Positions 5,803-14,300 of a stretch of 18,557 nt of DNA are shown in pieces (the stretch's first letter is position 1; the number at the start of each line of letters is the position of its first letter). The DNA lies in assembly GCA_003978455.1 (NCBI GenBank), contig QNZT01000059.1:1-18557 (forward strand). Reading direction: 5' to 3'. The position numbers and the translations under genes are program-made. The stretch comes from Sulfurospirillum sp. (GTDB lineage Bacteria; Campylobacterota; Campylobacteria; Campylobacterales; QNZT01). Below the pieces are notes generated by a model, which saw only the letters and a program-made list of their open reading frames with translations, ran no database searches and was not told the origin of the DNA.

Positions 5803-6808
5803 GCAAATCACACTCAACTCCCCTCTGGATATGCACCTGCATCTGCGAGACAAAGAGATGCTCAAAACAGTCGCCCCGCTCTCCGCACATACTTTTGCCG
5901 CGGCTATCATCATGCCCAACCTCGTACCTCCCGTAACCACACTTCATGAAGTGCTTGCTTACAAAAAGCGTATCCTGGAAGCTGTCGGAGATGAGGTATT
6001 TGAACCACTGATGACACTCTTTTTCAAAGATAGCTACGACTACGCTTTTTTAGAAGAGGCGAAACCGTATATCAGCGGTATCAAACTCTACCCAGCCGGT
6101 ATCACCACAAACTCCGAAGGCGGTGTCAGCGCGATAGAGAGCGCGGCACTGAGTATGACACTGACTGCCATGAGCGATCTGGAGATTCCGCTGCTGATTC
6201 ACGGTGAGAGTGACGGTTTTGTGATGGATCGTGAAAAGGAGTTTATTCCGGTTTATGAAGAGCTGGCACGACAGTTTCCAAATCTGAAGATCATCATGGA
6301 GCATATCACGACCAAAGAGAGTGTCGCGGCACTGGAACGTCATGAAAACCTGTATGCGACAATCACGCTGCACCATCTGCTCATCACACTGGATGAAGTA
6401 GCCGGAGGTATGCTCCAGCCTCATCTCTTTTGCAAACCGATCGCCAAAAGACCTGAAGACAGAGAAGCACTCCTCTCCGTCGCACTGTCGGCACATCCCA
6501 AGGTGATGTTCGGTTCCGATTCCGCACCCCATCCGCAACACGCCAAAGAGAGTTGCGGGTGTGCGGCAGGTGTCTTTACCGCACCCGTCGCCCTGCCCCT
6601 TCTCGCACAGCTTTTTGACGCACACGGCAAACTGGACAACCTTCAAACCTTTGTCAGTGACAATGCGCAAATCATCTACGGCTACACACCACCTGTCAAA
6701 GAGGTCACACTGGAGAAAAAACCCTTCACCGTACCGGAGAAATACGGTGAAGTCGTACCGATGTATGCCGGCGAAGAGATAAAATGGAGCATTCGGTCTG
6801 TAAAATGA
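5801..6808 (+). CDS. pyrC: Dihydroorotase
   Basis: A 335-residue enzyme of the short, E. coli-like (type II) dihydroorotase class. It cyclises N-carbamoyl-aspartate to dihydroorotate in de novo pyrimidine synthesis. The binuclear zinc site is complete: H12 and H14 in DMHLHLRD, the carbamylated lysine K95 in GIKLYPAG, H134 in LIHGE, H168 in MEHIT, and D240 in GSDSAPH. The TLHHLL segment and substrate-contacting residues of the class are also present. AAGGAG (5791-5796) precedes the ATG at a spacing of 4 bases. It has its own TATAAT promoter and an inverted repeat that can hide the start site. No other pyrimidine gene is in the window. Confidence 0.95.
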   Translation: MQITLNSPLDMHLHLRDKEMLKTVAPLSAHTFAAAIIMPNLVPPVTTLHEVLAYKKRILEAVGDEVFEPLMTLFFKDSYDYAFLEEAKPYISGIKLYPAGITTNSEGGVSAIESAALSMTLTAMSDLEIPLLIHGESDGFVMDREKEFIPVYEELARQFPNLKIIMEHITTKESVAALERHENLYATITLHHLLITLDEVAGGMLQPHLFCKPIAKRPEDREALLSVALSAHPKVMFGSDSAPHPQHAKESCGCAAGVFTAPVALPLLAQLFDAHGKLDNLQTFVSDNAQIIYGYTPPVKEVTLEKKPFTVPEKYGEVVPMYAGEEIKWSIRSVK

Positions 6809-6851
6809 TCATGTAATAGTTCCCTGTCTCCTGAAAAATATAAAAATATGT

Positions 6852-6857
6852 TATAAT
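6852..6857 (+). promoter_or_regulatory. Promoter -10 box of the RND adaptor gene
   Basis: A perfect TATAAT lies 42 bp before the adaptor ATG, in the 91-bp gap after pyrC. The expected start is near 6864. The leader carries a strong ribosome site, AGAGGAGG (6887-6894), five bases before the ATG. No -35 or operator is apparent. Confidence 0.55.
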
Positions 6858-6899
6858 ACATAAAATTCTTTTTTCTGAAATCGACCAGAGGAGGCTCTC

Positions 6900-7751
6900 A
6901 TGAGAAAACTTTTTTTCCTGTTGTGTATATCGATCTTTGCCTACGGGGGTGCATTTTCTGTTACCGGTACTGTTGTATCAGACAATCAAAAGATGATCGG
7001 TGCCCGATATATGGGATATGTCAAGCGTATCAATTTCGAAATAGGAGATAAAGTCTACCGCGAAGACACCCTCTTTGAACTCGAATCGGCAGAGTTTGAT
7101 ATCCTTAAAAATCAGGCAGATCTCGCACTCGAACAGGCACAGATCATGGTCAATATGTACCGTACCCGACTCGATAGTATCAAGCGGGAAAAGCGTCTGC
7201 TGCGCCTGAGAAAAGGCAAAAGTGAAAACACCGAACTGAGTCTCGAAAACCTCGATATCACAGCCGAAAATGTCGAAGCAGGTCTTTCCGCAGCACGTGC
7301 ACTAGTCAAAAATGCGGCAGTCAAACTCAAACAGATCGCCACTATCTCCGACTATCTGGAAGTCAAAGCACCCAACGACGGTATCATCGTTGAAAAGCGT
7401 ATTCGTGTCGGTGACCTCATCGTTCCGGGTATGCTGGCGATGGTACTGGTCGATCTGAAACATCTGGAGATCGAAGCACAGATCGCAGAGTCAGATCTTT
7501 TGAAAGTCTATAAAAGACAATTTGTCAAAGTTTCTGTACCTTCTATCAAGTTTCACACCACAGGAGTGATCAAGTCCATAGTCCCGGGAGCAAACCCGAT
7601 GGCACACACTTTTACCATACGTGTTAAATTCAGAAAAGATGATGAGATGCCTATCTATCCGGGGATGTATGCAAAGATCGATATAAACTATGACAGCGAT
7701 GACAAGCTGTTCAAGTCCGACAAAAAAGAGTCAGGAAAAGATAAAGACTAA
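6900..7751 (+). CDS. RND efflux periplasmic adaptor (membrane fusion protein)
   Basis: A 283-residue adaptor of the AcrA/HlyD superfamily, which links an inner-membrane RND pump to an outer-membrane channel. An N-terminal signal peptide (about 1-18) is followed by a first lipoyl half (about 38-63, with KRINFEIGDKVYREDTLFEL) and a helical hairpin (about 68-145). The second lipoyl half follows (about 153-178, LEVKAPNDGIIVEKRIRVG), then a beta-barrel region ending near 268 and a charged tail. It is shorter than AcrA (about 400 residues) and seems to lack a full membrane-proximal domain. The cysteine at position 9 is not in a lipobox, so it is probably not a lipoprotein. The gene converges on the permease genes instead of preceding them, and its TAA overlaps the permease stop (CTAA, 7748-7751). 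No outer-membrane factor is encoded here. Confidence 0.88.
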   Translation: MRKLFFLLCISIFAYGGAFSVTGTVVSDNQKMIGARYMGYVKRINFEIGDKVYREDTLFELESAEFDILKNQADLALEQAQIMVNMYRTRLDSIKREKRLLRLRKGKSENTELSLENLDITAENVEAGLSAARALVKNAAVKLKQIATISDYLEVKAPNDGIIVEKRIRVGDLIVPGMLAMVLVDLKHLEIEAQIAESDLLKVYKRQFVKVSVPSIKFHTTGVIKSIVPGANPMAHTFTIRVKFRKDDEMPIYPGMYAKIDINYDSDDKLFKSDKKESGKDKD

Positions 7752-9454
7752 TGCTTCTTTTCCCGGTCTCTGCGAAGCCACTCGATCGCTTCGGAGTTAT
7801 CCATAAGTACAGGAATAAAAAAGAGTGAAACCAGTGTCGCCGCCATACTACCAAATATCAGCGCTACCCCCAGCCCGCCAAATATAGGATCTGTTGCCAA
7901 CAGCAAACTACCCAGTATAATCGCGACGGCAGTGAGCATGATCGGCTTGGCTCGTGTCGCCGTTGCAATCGCAATCGCTTTTTTTCGCTCCATACCTTCG
8001 GCGATAAGGGCACGGGAAAAATCGATCAACAACAATGAACTGCGCGCACTGATTCCCATCAGTGAGATAAATCCGATCAGGGAAGTAGCGGTCAGAAAAA
8101 AATTGGTATCGGTAAAGTAGAGCTGTATCTTGTCCGTCACCCAATGCCCGGCAATCACCCCGATAATAGAGAGAAAACTTCCTGCCAGTACAATCCCGCT
8201 GAGCGCAAACGACTTATAGTACACCACCATCAGCAAAAACATCAGTACCAGCGCGGCGATGAACGCACCGCCCAGATCACGAAATGTATCGAGCGTCACT
8301 TTCATCTCTCCATCCCAGCGCAGCAGCATCTTTGCACCGCTCTGTTTCTCCCTCAGGTGCAGATCGAACATATAGGTTGAGATCCCGGGATCTTTGGTCA
8401 CATTAAACTCATCTGCCAACTCTTCCAACATCTTATCTCTGGCATCGAGCAGTGGATAGACTTGAGAGACCATATCACATTCGGCTGTGATGGTCGTCAT
8501 GTCACGCAGATTTTTACGAAAGATTGTCGGACTTGACGGAACCTCTTTGACAATCACCACCTCTTTGACGGGAATCATCATCCCCATCCTGTTCATCAAC
8601 TTGAGCGATGAGAGTTTTTCCTCCAGTGCCTCTTTGGAATCACGCTTGAAACGGTGTGATTTTTCACTCAGACGTACAAAAATCGGAATCTGATCCTGCT
8701 GGTTACGTGTATTTTTGACTGCGATCGGCATCCCTTTGAACGCGAGGTAGAGTATATTATTCACCTGCTCGACACTCAGTGCACTGCGCAAAATCTTCTC
8801 TTTGTCCGGAACAAGTTCATACTTGGTAAAGAGCGTATCCTGCATGACATCCACATCCACCAGACCGGGTGTCTTTTTCAAGATCTCTGCGACATTTTCA
8901 GCTGTTTTTCTCCTCAATACCGGATCTTTACCATATAACTCGATCACGATCGTCGCCAGTGTCGGAGGACCCGAAGGCATCTCGATAAACTTGATCGTCG
9001 TACCGGGTACCACGGCTTCACACGCTTTCTGAATCTCAGGTCGAAGGCGGTGCACCATCATAAAAGAGGGCTCTTCACGTGTATGTTTGTCTGTCAGATT
9101 GACAACGATTTCTGCCTGATATTTCATGCGCTTAAAATCACTCCCTTTTACCAGCCCCGCATAATCCAGCGGTGCGCCCTGTCCCAGATAGGTTTCGATA
9201 TCGGTCACCTCTTTTTCCCGTTTGAGGTGCTTTGCCACACACTGTGCCACGGCAGTTGTCTGACCGATAGAACTGTTGGTCGGTGTATCTATATAGATCG
9301 TGTATGTATTGGCACTCTTACCCGGCAGCATCTTCGCCAGAACCAGTTTGGACGGCAGCATCATCACCGCACCGCCCAGTGCTATCAGCACGAGCATGAT
9401 AACACCCAGTTTGCGCAATCTTTTCTGTAGTATCCAATAGACTATCTTTTCCAT
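7748..9454 (-). CDS. RND efflux permease, C-terminal half (TM7-TM12)
   Basis: A 568-residue protein equal to the second half of an RND pump. A first membrane helix (about 17-36, TM7) is followed by a large periplasmic porter/docking region (about 45-385) and five further helices to about 555. The TM10 motif is GISARSSLLLIDF; where AcrB has the proton-relay lysine (K940), this protein has arginine R471. The ATG at 9454 lies inside the end of the upstream gene (13-bp overlap, -1 frame). A TGA in this frame two codons upstream means the protein cannot start earlier. GGGAG 11 bases upstream could support coupled re-initiation. Either the pump is made as two polypeptides, or the split is a frameshift: one extra A in the AAAA run near 9447-9450 would join the frames. 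Confidence 0.88.
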   Translation of the reverse strand: MEKIVYWILQKRLRKLGVIMLVLIALGGAVMMLPSKLVLAKMLPGKSANTYTIYIDTPTNSSIGQTTAVAQCVAKHLKREKEVTDIETYLGQGAPLDYAGLVKGSDFKRMKYQAEIVVNLTDKHTREEPSFMMVHRLRPEIQKACEAVVPGTTIKFIEMPSGPPTLATIVIELYGKDPVLRRKTAENVAEILKKTPGLVDVDVMQDTLFTKYELVPDKEKILRSALSVEQVNNILYLAFKGMPIAVKNTRNQQDQIPIFVRLSEKSHRFKRDSKEALEEKLSSLKLMNRMGMMIPVKEVVIVKEVPSSPTIFRKNLRDMTTITAECDMVSQVYPLLDARDKMLEELADEFNVTKDPGISTYMFDLHLREKQSGAKMLLRWDGEMKVTLDTFRDLGGAFIAALVLMFLLMVVYYKSFALSGIVLAGSFLSIIGVIAGHWVTDKIQLYFTDTNFFLTATSLIGFISLMGISARSSLLLIDFSRALIAEGMERKKAIAIATATRAKPIMLTAVAIILGSLLLATDPIFGGLGVALIFGSMAATLVSLFFIPVLMDNSEAIEWLRRDREKKH

Positions 9455-11220
9455 AAATCACTCATCTCCCGGATACTTTTGATCCATCTTTGCAACCAAT
9501 CAACGGCTTTTACCGCAGGTTGCATGATTTTACGAAGCAAGCTCATCCTCGGTTTGAACGCAATATCACTCGCGTCCCCTTTCTTTGCAGCAACTTCATG
9601 ATGGATATTTTTAATCAGTTTCTTTGCCAGAAACGGCGCAAATACATAGGCAACAAAAAGGGAGACCGCCAATCCGACCGGTACATTGAGCGGGATCGGT
9701 TTCATGAACTGTCCCATCATCCCCCCGACAAATGCCATCGGAATCATCGTCAGCATGATCGCAATCGTTGCGATATTGGTGGAGGGACCGATTTCATCTG
9801 TCGCTTCGATGATCAATTCATCGTAATCCTGATCTTTTGCTTTTTCCATATGCATATGCCGGTGGATATTTTCAATCACAATAATCGCATCATCTACGAT
9901 CAGTCCCAGTGAAAGCAAAAATGCAAACAGGGTAATACGATTGATCGTCTGTCCGGTCATATAGGCGATAAAGAGTGTCGCTGCCAAAATCATCGGCACA
10001 GCAATCGTCACCACAAGTGACTCCCTCCAGCCCAGAAAGGGCACCAAAATCATCGCAATAATCAAAATCGTAATCAAAAGATGGTGAACCAGTTCGTTGA
10101 CCGCTTCATTTGCTCTCTCTCCATAGTTACGGGTGATGATATACCCTACCCCCTGACTTCTGAGCTCCTCTTTTGATTCCCGAATCTTTTCAATCACTTT
10201 CTCGGCGATCGTTACGGCATTGGTTCCTTTCAGCTTCGCGACAGTCATCGTGATTTGGTCACCCGCATCACGGAACGGACCTAAAATTTTACGTGCTTTC
10301 TCCTCCTCTTCATCGCTTTCTACCGTTTCTGTTTCATTTCTTTCACGGTAAGAGATCAACACTTTTCTAAAATTTTGAATATCATAGTTATAGGAGATGT
10401 CGGCAATGTCTCTGAGGTAGATCGGCGACCCCCTGTATTGTGCGACAATAAGACTTTTAAGATCATCGACATCTTCGATCGCATTGCGCATACCGAAAAC
10501 GATCAGATGATTTTCATCCGTGGGTGCATCTATCTCGGGGGCATTTTTGGAAATCATCTTGATCGCCTGAGCGATTTGCCCCAGTGATATATGATATGCC
10601 GCAAGCTTATCCAGATTGATCATGACATTAAATTGCGGGCGTTTTGCACCTTTGAGCACAGTCTTGGAGACGTCGGGAATAGCGTTGATATCCTGCTGTA
10701 ACTCCCTGATTGTTTTAAATAGTTTGATATTGTCAATCTTTCTGCTTCCTTCAAGTTTGTAAAAAGCAGCCGTCAAAATAGGAATATCGATATCGATATC
10801 AAACGGCTTGATAAGCGGAGGCATCGTCCCTTTGGGGAGATGATCCATATTTTGCATCACTTTATCATACAGCTTGAGATTGGAAGATTCGCGATCCTCC
10901 CCTATGTAGTACTGAACATTGACCATTCCGACATTGTTCATCGCCGTGCCGTAGATATTGTCAACCCCTTTTATTTCACTGATTTTACGCTCCAGCGGCT
11001 TGATGATGACATTGGTAATCTCTTTGGGAGAAGCGCCGGGAAGTGCGATAATCACAGAACCGCCACTCACTTCGATCTGAGGATCTTCTTCACGCGGCAT
11101 CGTTTGTAAAGAGATAAAACCCAGAAGCAAAATCGATACACCGATGATACTGGTCAGTGGGTTGGTAAGAAAACCTTTGGCAAGATAACCGGCAATATTT
11201 TTTATCTTATAAGTTTTCAT
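9442..11220 (-). CDS. RND efflux permease, N-terminal half (TM1-TM6)
   Basis: A 592-residue protein equal to the first half of an RND inner-membrane antiporter. TM1 (about 20-40) is followed by the RND signature PREEDPQIEV, a porter region to about 380, and TM2-TM6 (about 385-545). TM4 carries the paired acidic proton-relay residues D443-D444 in LIVDDAIIVIENI. The protein ends with an amphipathic, basic linker of about 55 residues, then TAG, exactly where a normal RND protein would continue into TM7. I start it at 11220, not at the upstream in-frame ATG at 11250, because CGAGG lies five bases before this ATG and a TATAAT at 11244-11239 would place transcription start after 11250. The C-terminal half follows with a 13-bp overlap. 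Confidence 0.88.
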   Translation of the reverse strand: MKTYKIKNIAGYLAKGFLTNPLTSIIGVSILLLGFISLQTMPREEDPQIEVSGGSVIIALPGASPKEITNVIIKPLERKISEIKGVDNIYGTAMNNVGMVNVQYYIGEDRESSNLKLYDKVMQNMDHLPKGTMPPLIKPFDIDIDIPILTAAFYKLEGSRKIDNIKLFKTIRELQQDINAIPDVSKTVLKGAKRPQFNVMINLDKLAAYHISLGQIAQAIKMISKNAPEIDAPTDENHLIVFGMRNAIEDVDDLKSLIVAQYRGSPIYLRDIADISYNYDIQNFRKVLISYRERNETETVESDEEEEKARKILGPFRDAGDQITMTVAKLKGTNAVTIAEKVIEKIRESKEELRSQGVGYIITRNYGERANEAVNELVHHLLITILIIAMILVPFLGWRESLVVTIAVPMILAATLFIAYMTGQTINRITLFAFLLSLGLIVDDAIIVIENIHRHMHMEKAKDQDYDELIIEATDEIGPSTNIATIAIMLTMIPMAFVGGMMGQFMKPIPLNVPVGLAVSLFVAYVFAPFLAKKLIKNIHHEVAAKKGDASDIAFKPRMSLLRKIMQPAVKAVDWLQRWIKSIREMSDLWKR

Positions 11221-11238
11221 GATAACCTCGCATATGAG

Positions 11239-11244
11239 ATTATA
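11239..11244 (-). promoter_or_regulatory. Promoter -10 box of the RND permease genes
   Basis: On the minus strand this reads TATAAT. The expected start is near 11232, giving a leader of about 12 bases containing the GAGG ribosome site (11229-11226). The box lies in the divergent gap with the glutamate dehydrogenase gene. Confidence 0.5.
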
Positions 11245-11253
11245 ACACATTTT

Positions 11254-11278
11254 GTATAAAGCAATCTTATATTTATAC
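11254..11278. repeat. 7-bp inverted repeat over the -35 region of the RND promoter
   Basis: GTATAAA (11254-11260) and TTTATAC (11272-11278) are perfect inverted repeats with an 11-base spacer. They begin 10 bp upstream of the permease -10 box, where a repressor of efflux genes could act. In AT-rich DNA a 7-bp match is weak evidence, and no regulator gene is adjacent. Confidence 0.25.
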
Positions 11279-11296
11279 TTTTTATAACCTACTTTG

Positions 11297-11357
11297 GCAG
11301 TTTTTACACAGTGCTGTTTACCCCTGAAAAGTATTTCTATCTTCTTCTAAAAACTGC
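11297..11357. repeat. Separated 10-bp inverted repeat ending at the GDH -10 box
   Basis: GCAGTTTTTA (11297-11306) is the exact reverse complement of TAAAAACTGC (11348-11357). The arms are 51 bp apart from start to start, close to five helical turns. The right arm abuts TATAAT, so a protein bound there would overlap the polymerase site. A smaller dyad, ACAG-TG-CTGT (11308-11317), lies beside the left arm. It may be an operator pair for the glutamate dehydrogenase gene. Confidence 0.35.
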
Positions 11358-11363
11358 TATAAT
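11355..11363 (+). promoter_or_regulatory. Extended -10 promoter of the glutamate dehydrogenase gene
   Basis: TGCTATAAT is a perfect extended -10. The start point should be near 11370, giving a leader of about 12 bases that consists almost only of the AAGGAG site (11371-11376). The same string occurs before yjbQ on the other strand. Confidence 0.6.
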
Positions 11364-11381
11364 AGCGCAAAAGGAGTTTAT

Positions 11382-14300
11382 GTGCCGGAGAAACTGCAAC
11401 AGATATGCAATCAACTCATAAAATCTGACGATCTGAAAATCAGCAAAGAGATACAACACGCTCTTGAAACAGACGGTATTGCAGTTGAAATATCCCGGGA
11501 ACCTGAAATCATCAAAATTTTTTCATCCACAAAATTTTCACTCTCGGATATCATACCCGTTATGCACGATTTAGGCTTTTTTGTCAGCAGTGAAGTCTCT
11601 TTCGAACTCGCCGCCCCGTCGCACACGGTCTATGTCACCAAACTCTATCTTGATGTACAGGAACCTTCTCTGCTCAGTGCCCATGCCGGGCATATCACCG
11701 AAATTTTGATTTATGCGCTGCAAAGTCCCAGAAAGGAGAGCTGTTCACTCTTTTCTCTGGCTTATTCGCAAAATTTTTCTCTTCGATCCATTCAACTGTT
11801 TCGCGCGATAGCACACTATGAAAACCAACTTGTGGCAGAGTTTAATATACCTAAAATCATCACTACGCTGACAGAGTATCATATGCTTTCCAAATCTTTG
11901 TTTGCCTATTTCACATATAAATTCGACCCTGCACATAAACACGACAAGAGCGTGCTGCAAACATCCGAAACAGAAGTTCATGAACTCTTTAAAGAGATTC
12001 GTGAAAGCGACGATGACCGTGTTTTAAAACTCTTTTTCAAAATCTTAAAACATATGACACGCACCAACTACTATCTCAACAAGCAGAGTATCGCATTTAA
12101 AATAGATGTCGAAAGCTTGAAACCGTACCTGCGGGGAATCCAGCCGAAGATAGAAACTTTTGTCTATCATGAAGCATTTCGCGGCACACATCTGCGTATG
12201 GGAAAAGTCGCCAGAGGCGGTTTGCGATACAGCAGCCGTACAGAAGACTACCGTACCGAGATCAAATCTCTGATGGCGGCACAGGAGGGTAAAAATGCCA
12301 TCATCATTCCCAGCGGCGCAAAAGGCGGTTTTATCATAGATACACCGCGTTATGCACTCTCCAAAGAAGCGTTTACCCTCTATTACAGCGATTTTATCGA
12401 TGCACTGCTGGATATGGTAGACAACAAGGATGGGGACAAGATTATCAGAGATCCTGATATTGTCGCCTATGACGATGATGATACCTACTTTGTCGTTGCG
12501 GCAGACCGTGGTACCTCCAGCATGAGTGACACCGCCAACGCCATCGCACGAAAACGTAATTTCTGGATCGACGATGCTTTTGCCAGTGGAGGCAGTAACG
12601 GTTTTCACCATAAAAAACTGGGTATTACCGCCAAAGGAGCACTCAAATCAGTCCAGCGTTTCTTTATCGAAAAAGGGATCGATTTTTACAAAACGCCGAT
12701 TACTGTAATAGGTATCGGATCGATGAGTGGTGACGTTTTCGGAAACGGGATGATCGAGAGCGACCGTTTCAAACTGATCGGAGCGATCAGCCATGACGAA
12801 GTGTTTATCGATCCGGATCCCGATCCCAAAATCTCTCATGAAGAGAGAGTCCGGCTTTTCAATGCCAAAGCACAGAAATGGTCTGACTACGACCCCGAAA
12901 AGATCTCCCCAGGAGGCGCTGTTTTCAAACGAAACGCACATGACATACCGCTGAGTGACGATCTGCAAAGATTTCTCAAAACAAAAAAGAGCAGTGCCGA
13001 CGGTGAAGAGATAGCATCCATGCTTTTACGGCTTCCTGTAGATATGATCTACAACGGCGGTGTGGGCACGTACTTCAAATCCAGTGAAGAGAGCAACCTG
13101 GAAGTAGGCGATAAAGAGAATGAATACGTTCGTATCGATGCGAATGAGGTACGGGCTTTTTGCATCTGCGAAGGAGGCAATCTCGGACTGACGCAAAAAG
13201 CCCGTTACGAGTATGCTCTAGGCGGAGGAAAGATTCACCTTGACAGCATCGACAATGCAGCCGGTGTCAATACAAGTGATCATGAAGTCAATCTCAAAAT
13301 CATCCTCAACGATCTTGTAAAAAAAAATTTTATCACACCTCAAAAAAAGCATGAAACCCTCAAGACACTCACACCGCACGTAGTAAACAGTGTACTCTGG
13401 ACAAACTACTTGCAGGCACTTGGTATTGCACTGGATCACACCCGGTCACATTCGGATCAAAAAGATTTCATCAAAGTCATCAATCTCCTTGAAAATAACC
13501 TCGATGTCTTTAAAAGACGCTATTTCAACCTGCCTAAAGATACTGATTTTGATGAGGTGACGGATAAAATGGGGTATATTATACGCCCGGTTCTTTCGGT
13601 ATTGCTGCTTTATACAAAAATTTTTCTCAAAAAAATTCTCAATGAAAGCGACATCTATACCCAAAGTACCTTTTTTCATAAATATCTTTTCAAATATTTC
13701 CCAAAAGAGTTTACTGCACTTCATGAAGATGCCGTCATACACCATCCACTCAAACATGAAATCATCTCTATGATCATCGCCAACAAGATCATCAACCAGC
13801 GCGGTTCCGGTTTTTTAAGTGATTATGAAGAGATGGGACGGGAAAAATTTCTACTCAAAATCAAAGCGTATCTGATCACCAATCAGCTCTATGATGCAAA
13901 TGATATACGCTATGAGATATATCGTGGGGATTACACATTTTCTGCACACAAGCAGTATACTATGTTACTGGAGATTGAAGATAAGATCGATTACAATATC
14001 AACTGGATGCTCCGCTCCCTGAAACCCGAAGAGTTCTGCTTTGAAACCATTTTAGACTACAAAAGCGCTATCACATCCATCATGCAAACACTTGATATGC
14101 CACATCGCACGATAGTGAAAGAGAATACCCGTATCAATGATTTTTTCTCCAAAATAAACTATCTGAAATTCGCTACCGCCATCATTAAAATCACCAAACA
14201 GACCGGCGCACCTTTTGCACGCTGTGCCACAGTTTTTTATCATATCCTCCAGAAATTTGAAATTCCGATGCTGATCGAGCATATCGAAAATATCACTGTC

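Noticed and set aside
6050..6670. 206-codon open frame antisense to pyrC
   Set aside because: It is a shadow of pyrC with Cys/Gln/His-rich low-quality translation, no ribosome site and no recognisable domain.
6900..6956. Lipoprotein signal on the RND adaptor because of Cys9
   Set aside because: FFLLC lacks the small residue required just before the cysteine in a lipobox and the cysteine is too near the N-terminus.
11221..11250. Start of the RND N-half at the upstream in-frame ATG (11250)
   Set aside because: It has no ribosome site, its ten extra residues do not fit an RND N-terminus, and the -10 box lies within those codons.
12045..12611. 188-codon open frame antisense to glutamate dehydrogenase
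   Set aside because: It lies across the most conserved catalytic blocks of GDH; no promoter, ribosome site or domain supports it.
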